This document shows positions 1-6,609 of a stretch of 7,657 nucleotides of DNA, piece by piece (positions within the stretch are counted from its first letter, which is position 1; every line of letters begins with the position of its first letter). The notes below the pieces were generated by a model. That model was not told the origin of the DNA, ran no database searches, and saw only the letters and a list, made by a program, of their open reading frames with translations. Source of the stretch: Halorhodospira sp. GTDB taxonomy: Bacteria; Pseudomonadota; Gammaproteobacteria; Nitrococcales; Halorhodospiraceae. The position numbers were made by a program, and so were the translations under genes. The stretch spans positions 1 to 7,657 of the forward strand of contig SKJZ01000148.1 of assembly GCA_007121755.1 (NCBI GenBank), in the 5' to 3' direction.

Positions 1-1
1 C

Positions 2-1327
2 TTCGCCTACGCGCTGATCATCATCCTGCAGAACCGGCAACCGGTGCGGGAGCGGCTGACGGCGTGGGCCCAGGGGTCCGGCTTCGCCTTCACGCGCAGC
101 GCGATGGGGCTGCTCGCTCTCGTCTGGCACTGGGTGGCCATCGCTTACTTCGGTGCCCTGGCGGCGGTGACCGTGCTCCGCCCCGAGGACGCGTTGCCGT
201 TCATGGCGCGGGCGACGTTGCAGACCGTGGTGGTGGTGGGCGGCGGCATCTTCCTCTCGGTGGTGTTGAGCCGGATCATCAGCCGCAAGATCCACATCCC
301 GGACGAGACGCGCCACCGGTTCCCGTTACTCGAGGAGCGCCTCAACGCCTATGTGCCGACGGCGCTGAAGGTCGTGCGCAGCGTCATTCTGGTGGTGGTG
401 CTGGCGTTGGTGCTGGACGCCTGGAGCGTGCTCGACTTCACGGCGTGGCTCGTGTCGGACGCCGGTACGCGGACCGTGGGGCTGATCCTCACCGTGGCGC
501 TGATCCTCGCCGCCGCGGCGCTGATCTGGCTGGCGGCGGCCAGTTGGATCGAACACCGGTTGAGCCCGGATACCGGCCACGGCGAGCCGGGGGCGCGGGA
601 GCGGACCCTGCTGGTCCTCTTCCGCAACGCGTTGGCGGTGACCTTGGTGACCTTCACCGCGATGGTGGTGCTGGCCGAGATCGGCATCAATATCGGGCCG
701 CTGATCGCCGGCGCCGGTATCCTCGGCCTCGCCATCGGTTTCGGCGCCCAAAAGCTGGTTCAAGACATCATCACCGGGATCTTCATCCAGTTGGAGAACG
801 CCATCAACACCGGCGACATCATCACCGTGGCCGGCACCACCGGCACCGTGGAGCGGTTGACCATCCGCTCCGTGGGCATCCGCGATTTGGCCGGCACCTA
901 CCACCTGATTCCCTTTTCATCGGTGGATGCCGTCTCCAACTACAGCCGGGACTTCGCTTACCACGTCGGCAGCTACGGGGTGGCGTACCGCGAGGATGTG
1001 GACGAGGTGATCTCGCACCTGGAGGCGGCCTACGAAGAGTTGAGGGAAGACCCGGTCCAAGGCCGGAATGTTTGGGAGTTCACCGTGGACGGCGTGACGT
1101 CGTTGGGGGACAGCGCGGTGACCATCCGGGTGCGGATCAAGACGGCGCCGGCGACCCAGTGGGGGGTGGGCCGCGTCTACAACCGCTTGGTCAAGAACCA
1201 CCTGGACGCGGCGGGAATCGAGATCCCATTCCCGCACACGACCGTCTACTTCGGCCAGGACAAGGACGGTACTGCGCCCCCCGCCCGCCTCGAGGTGCTG
1301 CAGTCCAAGAGCGGGTTGGAGAGATAG
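2..1327 (+). CDS. MscS-family mechanosensitive ion channel, YbiO-like (5' end outside window)
   Basis: This is a membrane channel predicted to open under membrane tension and release solutes during hypo-osmotic shock. The reading frame is open from base 2, starting FAYALIII, a membrane-like stretch, so the true start lies upstream. The GTG at 44 is only an internal codon. About 441 residues are visible. At least five further hydrophobic segments follow, roughly at residues 35-60, 75-100, 120-145, 160-185 and 210-245. The last leads into the pore-lining helix and the family signature GLAIGFGAQKLVQDIITG, followed by the beta domain (GDIITVAGTTGTVERLTIRS) and a C-terminal alpha/beta domain (IEIPFPHTTVYF). 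The extra N-terminal helices and signature wording resemble E. coli YbiO more than the three-helix MscS. That assignment is by recall, not a search. The last seven codons and the stop lie inside the left arm of a long inverted repeat, so the tail SKSGLER may have been shaped by that element. Confidence 0.9.
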   Translation, partial: FAYALIIILQNRQPVRERLTAWAQGSGFAFTRSAMGLLALVWHWVAIAYFGALAAVTVLRPEDALPFMARATLQTVVVVGGGIFLSVVLSRIISRKIHIPDETRHRFPLLEERLNAYVPTALKVVRSVILVVVLALVLDAWSVLDFTAWLVSDAGTRTVGLILTVALILAAAALIWLAAASWIEHRLSPDTGHGEPGARERTLLVLFRNALAVTLVTFTAMVVLAEIGINIGPLIAGAGILGLAIGFGAQKLVQDIITGIFIQLENAINTGDIITVAGTTGTVERLTIRSVGIRDLAGTYHLIPFSSVDAVSNYSRDFAYHVGSYGVAYREDVDEVISHLEAAYEELREDPVQGRNVWEFTVDGVTSLGDSAVTIRVRIKTAPATQWGVGRVYNRLVKNHLDAAGIEIPFPHTTVYFGQDKDGTAPPARLEVLQSKSGLER

Positions 1328-1454
1328 GGGGTGGGGGCTCCCCATACGGGGGCGTCGGCGGCATGGATGCCGCCGTCGAGCGTACATGGATGTATTCACA
1401 GCGTCCCCCGTATGGGGAGCCCCCACCCCCTATCTCTCCAACCCGCTCTTGGAC
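1303..1454 (-). repeat. Structured repeat element, copy 1 (50-bp perfect inverted arms, 52-base core)
   Basis: Bases 1303-1352 and 1405-1454 are perfect reverse complements over 50 bp, separated by 52 bases. Read on the - strand, the core (1353-1404) begins ACGCTGTGAATACATCC and matches the core of a second element at 4939-4991 at about 39 of 53 aligned positions. The core forms two small hairpins: a 4-bp stem at 1383-1394 and an 8-bp stem at 1356-1363/1368-1375, both with TCCA loops on the - strand. The inner 26 bases of the arm (1327-1352, runs of G, then TCCCC, then G) resemble the inner arm of copy 2. The outer 24 bases do not, and they include the end of the channel gene. The element lies between convergent genes; the thiolase stop is 14 bases beyond the right arm. 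It could end transcription in both directions or block RNA decay, but no T-run follows either arm, so it is not a classical intrinsic terminator. Confidence 0.93.
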
Positions 1455-1468
1455 CTCGCCAACCGGGG

Positions 1469-2653
1469 CTATAGAATCTCCAGCGCCAAAGCGACGCCCT
1501 GGCCGCCGCCGATACACATCGTGACCAGGCCTTTCTTCAAGCCGTCCCGCTGCATCGAGTGCAGGAGCCGGGTGGTGAGGACCGCGCCGGTCGCGCCGAT
1601 CGGGTGGCCGTGGGCGATGGCGCCGCCCTCGACATTGACCACCTCTTCCGGCAGACCCAGGTCACGCATCACGGCGATGGCGATTGCCGCGAACGCCTCG
1701 TTGATCTCGCACCGCTCGACGTCGGAGGCCGACCAGCCCGCCCGTTTGAGACACTGCTGGACGGCGGGCACCGGTCCGAGCCCGAACATACCCGGCTCCA
1801 CGCCGCCGACCCCGTAGGCGACGATGCGCGCGACCGGGGAGAGCCCCTTCTTTTCGGCGAACCCTTCGTCGGCCACGACCATGGCCGCGGCGCCGGAGTT
1901 GATCCCCGGCGCGTTGCCGGCGGTGATGGTGCCGTCCTTGCGGAAGGCGGGGCGGAGCTTCTGCAGCCCCTCGATCGTGGTGTCACCGCGGTTGTGCTCA
2001 TCGGTATCGAAACGGATGGTGCCCTTGCGGTCGGGGATCTCCACCGGGGTGATCTCCGATTCAAACCGGCCCTCCTGCTGGGCGGCGCTGAACCGCTTCT
2101 GCGAGCGCAGGGCCCACTCGTCCTGCTCCTCGCGGGAGATCTTGTACTGTTCGGCCAGATCTTCGGTGTGCCACCCGGAGTGTTGATCGCTAAAGGCGTC
2201 GTTGAGGCCGTCGTTGAGGACCGCGTCGACCAGTTGGTTGTGGCCGAGGCGGTAGCCGTAGCGGCCCTGCATCACCATGTAGGGCGCGCGGTCCATATTC
2301 TCCATGCCGCCGGCGACGGCGCATTCCACCATGCCGAGGGCGATTTCCTGGAAGGCGTTAACCACGGCCTGGGCGCCGGAGCCGCAGACCCGGTTCACGG
2401 TGAGCGCCGGTACCTCTACGGGGATGCCGGCGTTGACCGATGCCTGCCGCGCCGGGTTCATCTTGCATCCGGCTTGGATGACGTGGCCCATGACAACCGT
2501 GTCGACGGCGGTGGGTTCGAGGCCGGCGTGGGAGAGTGTCGATTTGATTACGGCGGAGCCAAGGTCGGGGGCCGGGGTGTTCTTAAGGGTGCCTCCAAAG
2601 GTCCCAATGGCTGTGCGTGTGGGCGCGCAAAGCACGACACGGCGCTCGGACAT
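1469..2653 (-). CDS. Acetyl-CoA C-acetyltransferase (thiolase, PhaA/AtoB type)
   Basis: This thiolase of 394 residues condenses two acetyl-CoA to acetoacetyl-CoA or performs the reverse thiolysis. All catalytic elements are present: the nucleophilic Cys90 in NRVCGSGAQ, NEAFAA, His350 in GHPIGATG, and Cys380 in CIGGGQG. Their positions are within two residues of the well-studied Zoogloea enzyme (Cys89, His348, Cys378). The length is normal for the family. The start is the ATG at 2653, which has AGGAGG seven bases upstream; the open frame reaches 13 codons further but without a ribosome site. No phaB, phaC or fatty-acid oxidation partner lies beside it, so the direction of use (polyhydroxybutyrate or ketone synthesis, or beta-oxidation) cannot be decided here. 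It follows the M23 peptidase gene on the same strand after a 117-base gap, so it may be co-transcribed or have its own promoter. Confidence 0.94.
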   Translation of the reverse strand: MSERRVVLCAPTRTAIGTFGGTLKNTPAPDLGSAVIKSTLSHAGLEPTAVDTVVMGHVIQAGCKMNPARQASVNAGIPVEVPALTVNRVCGSGAQAVVNAFQEIALGMVECAVAGGMENMDRAPYMVMQGRYGYRLGHNQLVDAVLNDGLNDAFSDQHSGWHTEDLAEQYKISREEQDEWALRSQKRFSAAQQEGRFESEITPVEIPDRKGTIRFDTDEHNRGDTTIEGLQKLRPAFRKDGTITAGNAPGINSGAAAMVVADEGFAEKKGLSPVARIVAYGVGGVEPGMFGLGPVPAVQQCLKRAGWSASDVERCEINEAFAAIAIAVMRDLGLPEEVVNVEGGAIAHGHPIGATGAVLTTRLLHSMQRDGLKKGLVTMCIGGGQGVALALEIL

Positions 2654-2660
2654 GGTCGAT

Positions 2661-2666
2661 CCTCCT
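2661..2666 (-). promoter_or_regulatory. Ribosome binding site of the thiolase gene
   Basis: On the - strand this reads AGGAGG, a full anti-Shine-Dalgarno match, seven bases before the ATG at 2653. It fixes the thiolase start at MSERRVVLCAP rather than at the start of the longer open frame 39 bases upstream. Confidence 0.85.
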
Positions 2667-2747
2667 GATAAACGTATTGTTAAGCTGGCCATTCTGAGTC
2701 TAAACCCGGTCCAGGGTTCTCGCCAGTCGATGGCGCAATGTGGTGTT

Positions 2748-2762
2748 CGGTCGGTCCGACCG
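2748..2762. other. Short palindrome in the peptidase-thiolase gap
   Basis: CGGTCGGTCCGACCG has two perfect 7-base arms around one central base. It begins eight bases beyond the M23 peptidase stop (- strand), within the 117-base gap before the thiolase gene. It could be an operator for the thiolase or part of a weak hairpin after the peptidase gene. There is no T-run, so a terminator is not supported. The rest of the gap (2654-2770) shows no convincing -35/-10 pair on the - strand. Confidence 0.3.
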
Positions 2763-2770
2763 CTTACCGC

Positions 2771-3610
2771 CTAGTCGGATTGGGGCAGGAAGAGTGCTGG
2801 ATCGACGGCGTTGCCGTTGAGGATGACGGTCCAGTGGAGGTGCGGACCGGTGACACGGCCGGTGGCGCCCACGGTGCCGATCTGTTCCCCGCGGGCGACC
2901 TCCTGGCCGATCTCCACATCCATGCGGTCCATATGGCAGTACATCGTTACCAGGCCGTTTCCGTGGTCGATGAGGACGGTTTTGCCGTTGAAAAAGAAGT
3001 GTCCCAGCTCGATCACCTTTCCGGCCTCGGTGGCGACAATCGGCGTGCCCACCGGCGCGGCCAGGTCGAGGCCGTTGTGGGGGTTGCGCGGCTGGTCGTT
3101 GATAAAGCGCCGGGTGCCGAAGGGCGAGCTGCGCCGGGCGTCGGCCACCGGGATTTCGAGGTCGAGACGCGGGGTGCGGTCCACCGCATCGCTGAGATAG
3201 GCGCCGCGGATGCGCCGGTGCTCGGCGCGGATGCGCTTCAGGTCTTCCTCCCCCGGGGAGACCAGGCGCTCTTCGGGAATGGTCAGATGCTGGGCCTCGT
3301 ACTGGTAAGACAGCACGCGGAAATGGTGCTCGCGTCCATCCACGGTGAGGGTGTGCTGCCCCGGATCGGCACCGAGGGCGATGCCAACAACCGCCTGCCA
3401 GCCGTCAGCGCCGTCGACCGACAGTACGTCACGCCCGTGGTAACGGACCTTCTGTGGCTGTTCCGCGGTGTCCAGGGGTACCACGGCCACGCCGCCGGGG
3501 ATCGGCCAGTGCTGCGGGACAGCGGGCGCGCCCAGGGCGCTGTGACCGAGCATCAATAGAACCCAGGTGGCGGCAAAGCGCCATCCGGTCCGCGATAGGG
3601 CCATTACCAT
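2771..3610 (-). CDS. Secreted M23/LytM-family peptidoglycan endopeptidase
   Basis: This is a zinc metallopeptidase of 279 residues, predicted to be exported and to cut peptide cross-links of the cell wall. Residues 1-28 look like a signal peptide: Arg7 and Arg11, a hydrophobic core ATWVLLMLG, and a possible cleavage site after SALG or GAPA. Residues about 35-105 fit the N-terminal domain often found before M23 domains (IPGGVAVVPL). The LytM domain spans about 160-275 and carries the full set of metal and catalytic residues: His178 and Asp182 (HNGLDLAAP), His226 (YCHMD), and His257 and His259 (GPHLHW). It should therefore be active, not a degenerate EnvC/NlpD-type activator. The start at 3610 has GGAG five bases upstream; a second ATG two codons later is possible. 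The gene lies 47 bases downstream of xseA on the same strand and is probably co-transcribed with it. Confidence 0.92.
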   Translation of the reverse strand: MVMALSRTGWRFAATWVLLMLGHSALGAPAVPQHWPIPGGVAVVPLDTAEQPQKVRYHGRDVLSVDGADGWQAVVGIALGADPGQHTLTVDGREHHFRVLSYQYEAQHLTIPEERLVSPGEEDLKRIRAEHRRIRGAYLSDAVDRTPRLDLEIPVADARRSSPFGTRRFINDQPRNPHNGLDLAAPVGTPIVATEAGKVIELGHFFFNGKTVLIDHGNGLVTMYCHMDRMDVEIGQEVARGEQIGTVGATGRVTGPHLHWTVILNGNAVDPALFLPQSD

Positions 3611-3657
3611 TCTCTCTCCGTGCTCCAGAGAAGCGTCACAAAACCGTCCGCACCGAA

Positions 3658-4869
3658 TTACTCCAATACCTCGCACCGTATTATACCTTCGGCGAGACGG
3701 GCGGATACCGTTTCGCCCACCGCCACTTGTCCGACACTGTGGACTACCGCACCATCTCTGTCGCGTTGCACCACCGCGTAGCCGCGCTCCAGCGTGGCCA
3801 GCGGACTGACTGCATGCAGCGCCCGCGCCAAGCCCTCTACAGCGCCGCGCCGCCGGGCCAAGACATCGCGGAAACCCCGGGTCAGTCGTTGCTCCAATTC
3901 GTCGAGCCGTTGGGCGCGTTCCTTGACCCGGCGTCCCGGGTGCTGGGCGGCCAGCCGGTTGGCGAGGGCGTCGAGGCCGGTCTGTTGCCGCCGAATGTGT
4001 CGCCGGGCCGTCTCCGCCATCCGCCGGCGCAGGCTCGCCAACCGCTCCAGCCACTCCCCGCTGTCGGGGCTGAGCAGTTCCGCCGCCGCGGAGGGGGTGG
4101 CGGCGCGTTGATCGGCCGCCAGGTCGGAGATGGTGAAATCCACCTCGTGCCCAACGGCGCTGACCACCGGGATCGGGCAGGCGCGGATCGCACGGGCGAT
4201 CCGTTCGTCGTTGAACGCCCACAGGTCTTCCAGGGAGCCGCCGCCGCGGGTGAGCAGCAGCGCGTCGGTGTCGCCCCTCCGCCCCGCGACTTCCAGCGCC
4301 TCGACGATGGCGGGCGCCGCGCTCTCCCCCTGTACCGGTACCGGATAGATGCGCACCGCCAATGCCGGGAAGCGCCGCTGCAATACGGTGAGGACATCGC
4401 GTATGGCGGCCCCGGTAGGGGATGTGATGACGCCAAGCCGGCGGGGGAGGGACGGCAGCGGGCGCTTATGCGCCGGATCGAAAAGCCCCTCGGCTTGGAG
4501 CTTCGCCTTCAACGCTTCGAGCGCCCGCTGCAGGGCGCCCTCGCCTGCGTCCTCCAGGTGTTCGACGATCAGCTGGAACTCGCCCCGCGCCGGGTAGAGG
4601 CTGACCTTGGCCCGCGCCAGCACGTGGTCGCCGTTCTCCGGGCGGTGGCGCAGCCCGATCGCCTTGCCTTTGAAGAAGGCGCAGCGGATCTGCGCGTCGC
4701 GGTCCTTGAGCGTGAAATAGAGATGTCCGGATGACGGCCGGGCGAGGTTGGAGATCTCCCCCTCCACCCAAACGGCGGGCAGCGCCGTCTCCAGCAGTAG
4801 ACGGACCTCCTGGTTAAGGCGCGAAGGGGAGTAAATTACCCGTCCGGCCGCGTCGATGGGGGCGTTCAT
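3658..4869 (-). CDS. xseA: Exodeoxyribonuclease VII large subunit
   Basis: This is the large subunit of exonuclease VII, which together with several small XseB subunits degrades single-stranded DNA to oligonucleotides in both directions, acting in the cytoplasm in repair. It has 403 residues. The N-terminal OB-fold (about 10-105) contains VWVEGEISNLARPSSGHLYF. The catalytic domain follows with GVITSPTGAAIRDV, RGGGSLEDLWAFND (RGGGS at 208-212) and SAVGHEVDFTISDLAADQRA. A long Arg- and Glu-rich helical region (about 260-345) fits the family coiled coil, and the end LERGYAVV...V is typical. It is somewhat shorter than the E. coli protein (456 residues), mainly in the C-terminal region. The ATG at 4869 (MNAPIDAAGRV) is preferred although no strong ribosome site precedes it. 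The frame extends to a GTG at 4905, but that codon lies inside the arm of repeat element 2. xseB is not in the window. The gene is divergent from guaB, as in E. coli. Confidence 0.95.
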   Translation of the reverse strand: MNAPIDAAGRVIYSPSRLNQEVRLLLETALPAVWVEGEISNLARPSSGHLYFTLKDRDAQIRCAFFKGKAIGLRHRPENGDHVLARAKVSLYPARGEFQLIVEHLEDAGEGALQRALEALKAKLQAEGLFDPAHKRPLPSLPRRLGVITSPTGAAIRDVLTVLQRRFPALAVRIYPVPVQGESAAPAIVEALEVAGRRGDTDALLLTRGGGSLEDLWAFNDERIARAIRACPIPVVSAVGHEVDFTISDLAADQRAATPSAAAELLSPDSGEWLERLASLRRRMAETARRHIRRQQTGLDALANRLAAQHPGRRVKERAQRLDELEQRLTRGFRDVLARRRGAVEGLARALHAVSPLATLERGYAVVQRDRDGAVVHSVGQVAVGETVSARLAEGIIRCEVLE

Positions 4870-4896
4870 GGCGCCATGGTACCGGGAATGGGGGTT

Positions 4897-5033
4897 CCAC
4901 TGCACCGGTTCCGGGGGCGGGGAGATCCCCGTTCAGGGACGCCGTGAATCCATCCCTGGAGGCTTGACGGTCGCCGTCCAGGCGACCGACACCCTGAACG
5001 GGGATCTCCCCGCCCCCGGAACCGGTGCAGTGG
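4897..5033 (+). repeat. Structured repeat element, copy 2 (42-bp perfect inverted arms, 53-base core)
   Basis: Bases 4897-4938 and 4992-5033 are perfect reverse complements over 42 bp, separated by a 53-base core (4939-4991). The core begins ACGCCGTGAATCCATCC and is homologous to the core of copy 1 read on the opposite strand. It folds into a 4-bp hairpin at 4949-4960 (loop TCCC) and an 8-bp hairpin at 4968-4975/4981-4988 (loop GTCCA). The stem differences from copy 1 keep the pairing. The inner 26 arm bases (4913-4938) resemble those of copy 1; the outer 16 do not. Unlike copy 1 it lies between divergent genes. Its left edge is 28 bases from the xseA start codon and its right edge is 27 bases before the proposed guaB -35 box. 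Any xseA transcript starting upstream of it would carry the whole structure in its 5' leader. Confidence 0.93.
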
Positions 5034-5060
5034 GGTTGGTGGATTGAGGGGAACTCGGAA

Positions 5061-5088
5061 TTGCCTGACGGCGGCAGGGTGATAAAAT
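5061..5088 (+). promoter_or_regulatory. Probable sigma-70 promoter of guaBA
   Basis: A TTGCCT box (5061-5066) is followed after 16 bases by TAAAAT (5083-5088), the most AT-rich stretch in this intergenic region. Transcription would start near 5095, about 48 bases before the guaB ATG. No E. coli-like PurR operator is visible around it. A further 55 bases of GC-rich leader contain short complementary stretches but no clear known riboswitch. Confidence 0.6.
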
Positions 5089-5142
5089 GTCCGGCTACAT
5101 TCAGCCCCGGCTCAGGGGCGCACGCCCGCGAGGTTCCGCTCC

Positions 5143-6609
5143 ATGCGCATTGCCCAAGAGGCCCTGACTTTCGACGATGTCCTCCTCCTTCCCGCCGCTT
5201 CGTCCGTCCTGCCCCGTGAAGTCGATCTGCGCACGCGCCTGACCCGCCAAATCGCCCTCAATATCCCGCTGGTCTCTGCCGCTATGGATACCGTCACCGA
5301 GGCGCGCCTGGCCATCGCGTTGGCCGAGCTGGGCGGTATCGGGATCGTCCACAAGAACCTGACCGCGGAGCAACAGGCGGCCGAGGTGCGGCGGGTCAAG
5401 AAGTTCGAGAGCGGCGTAATCAAAGAGCCGATCACCGTGGCGCCCACCGCCGCCATCGGCGAGGTCATCGAATTGACCAAGGCACACGGTATTTCCGGGG
5501 TGCCGGTGGTCGACGGCGAAGCGTTGGTCGGCATCGTCACCGGCCGTGATCTTCGCTTCGAGACCCGCGTCGATGAACCGATCTCGGTGGCCATGACCCC
5601 GAAAGATCGGTTGGTGACGGTACGGGAGGGCGCGGATCGCGAAGAGGTGTTGGAGAAACTGCATCAGCACCGTATCGAGAAGGTGTTGGTGGTCGATGAC
5701 GCCTTCCGGTTGCGCGGCATGATTACCGTGAAGGATATCCAGAAGGCTCGGGACTACCCCCTCGCCTGCAAGGACGAGTACGGCCGGTTACGTGTCGGGG
5801 CTGCCGTGGGGGTGGGCGAGGGCACGGAGGAGCGGGTGGCGGCGCTGGCCGCCGCCGGCGCCGATGTGTTGGTGCTGGATACGGCACACGGCCACTCCGC
5901 TGGGGTGATCGAGCGGTTGCATTGGCTCAAGAAGCACTATCCGGAGGTCGATGTGATCGCCGGTAATATCGCCACCGGGACCGCCGCGCGGGACTTGGCC
6001 GGCGCCGGGGCCGACGGGGTCAAGGTCGGCATCGGCCCCGGTTCGATTTGCACTACGCGGGTCATTGCCGGTGTCGGGGTTCCCCAGATTACGGCCGTCA
6101 GTGAGGTCGCCAAGGCGTTGGAAGGCACCGGGGTTCCGCTAATCGCCGACGGCGGTATCCGTTTTTCGGGCGATGCGGCCAAGGCGCTGGCCGCCGGTGC
6201 CCACAGTGTGATGGTCGGCAGTCTGTTGGCCGGGACCGACGAGGCGCCCGGTGACGTCGAGCTCTATCAGGGGCGTTCCTACAAGTCGTATAGGGGCATG
6301 GGTTCGTTGGGCGCCATGGCGGGGAGCCAGGGCAGCGCCGATCGGTACTTTCAGGAGAATGCCGCCTCCGTGGATAAGCTCGTTCCGGAGGGGATCGAGG
6401 GACGGGTGCCGTACAAGGGGAGCATGGTGGCGATCGTCAATCAGATCCTGGGCGGCATGCGGGCCAGCATGGGCTACGTGGGCTGCGCCGATATTGACGA
6501 GATGCGTACCAAGCCGCAGTTCGTCCGTATCACCGGGGCGGGTATGCGCGAGAGCCACGTACACGACGTCTCGATTATCAAGGAGGCTCCGAACTACCGT
6601 GTCCAGTGA
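5143..6609 (+). CDS. guaB: Inosine-5'-monophosphate dehydrogenase
   Basis: This cytoplasmic tetrameric enzyme oxidises IMP to XMP with NAD+, the committed step of guanine nucleotide synthesis. It has 488 residues, the standard bacterial length. The start MRIAQEALTFDDVLLLPA is typical, and a GAGG lies nine bases before the ATG. A TIM-barrel catalytic domain is interrupted by a pair of CBS domains at about residues 90-205 (ISGVPVVDGEALVGIVTGRDLR and IEKVLVVDDAFRLRGMITVKDI). The catalytic loop GIGPGSICTTR carries the nucleophile Cys303. Further family motifs are LDTAHGHS, ADGGIRFSGD, and the mobile flap region SYRGMGSLGAM. The C-terminus KEAPNYRVQ is also typical. It lies downstream of a probable promoter, divergent from xseA, and overlaps the start of guaA, so the two form the usual guaBA operon. 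Confidence 0.98.
   Translation: MRIAQEALTFDDVLLLPAASSVLPREVDLRTRLTRQIALNIPLVSAAMDTVTEARLAIALAELGGIGIVHKNLTAEQQAAEVRRVKKFESGVIKEPITVAPTAAIGEVIELTKAHGISGVPVVDGEALVGIVTGRDLRFETRVDEPISVAMTPKDRLVTVREGADREEVLEKLHQHRIEKVLVVDDAFRLRGMITVKDIQKARDYPLACKDEYGRLRVGAAVGVGEGTEERVAALAAAGADVLVLDTAHGHSAGVIERLHWLKKHYPEVDVIAGNIATGTAARDLAGAGADGVKVGIGPGSICTTRVIAGVGVPQITAVSEVAKALEGTGVPLIADGGIRFSGDAAKALAAGAHSVMVGSLLAGTDEAPGDVELYQGRSYKSYRGMGSLGAMAGSQGSADRYFQENAASVDKLVPEGIEGRVPYKGSMVAIVNQILGGMRASMGYVGCADIDEMRTKPQFVRITGAGMRESHVHDVSIIKEAPNYRVQ
6580..6586 (+). promoter_or_regulatory. Ribosome binding site candidate for guaA inside guaB
   Basis: AAGGAGG lies within the last codons of guaB, 12 bases before the GTG at 6599. 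That is a little longer than ideal, but it supports this start over the GTG at 6620, which has no ribosome site. The same bases encode the conserved GuaB residues KEA, so the match could be partly coincidental. Confidence 0.5.

Noticed and set aside
1327..1352. G-quadruplex in the G-rich arm
   Set aside because: There are only three separate long G-runs, and the arm has a perfect complementary partner, so duplex or cruciform pairing is the simpler reading.
1303..1454. Element 1 as a standard MITE with target-site duplications
   Set aside because: Outside the part shared by both copies the flanks are inverted copies of each other, not direct repeats, and no target-site duplication is visible at the outer edges.
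1303..1454. Element 1 as a classical intrinsic terminator
   Set aside because: The stem is very long and contains a 52-base structured loop. No T-run follows either arm in either direction.
64..1524. Second + strand open frame overlapping the channel gene
   Set aside because: It is an Arg-, Gly- and Pro-rich translation of the +2 frame with no domain; the channel frame has clear family motifs.
1559..2668. Long + strand open frame opposite the thiolase gene
   Set aside because: It is a shadow frame typical of GC-rich DNA. The opposite strand encodes a complete thiolase with all catalytic residues.
3454..4734. Long + strand open frame opposite xseA
   Set aside because: It has no recognisable motifs, starts within the peptidase gene on the other strand, and lies over conserved XseA coding sequence.
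4870..4905. Longer xseA start at GTG 4905
   Set aside because: The 12 extra codons run into the inverted-repeat arm, show no ribosome site and do not look like the family N-terminus; MNAPIDAAGRV fits better.
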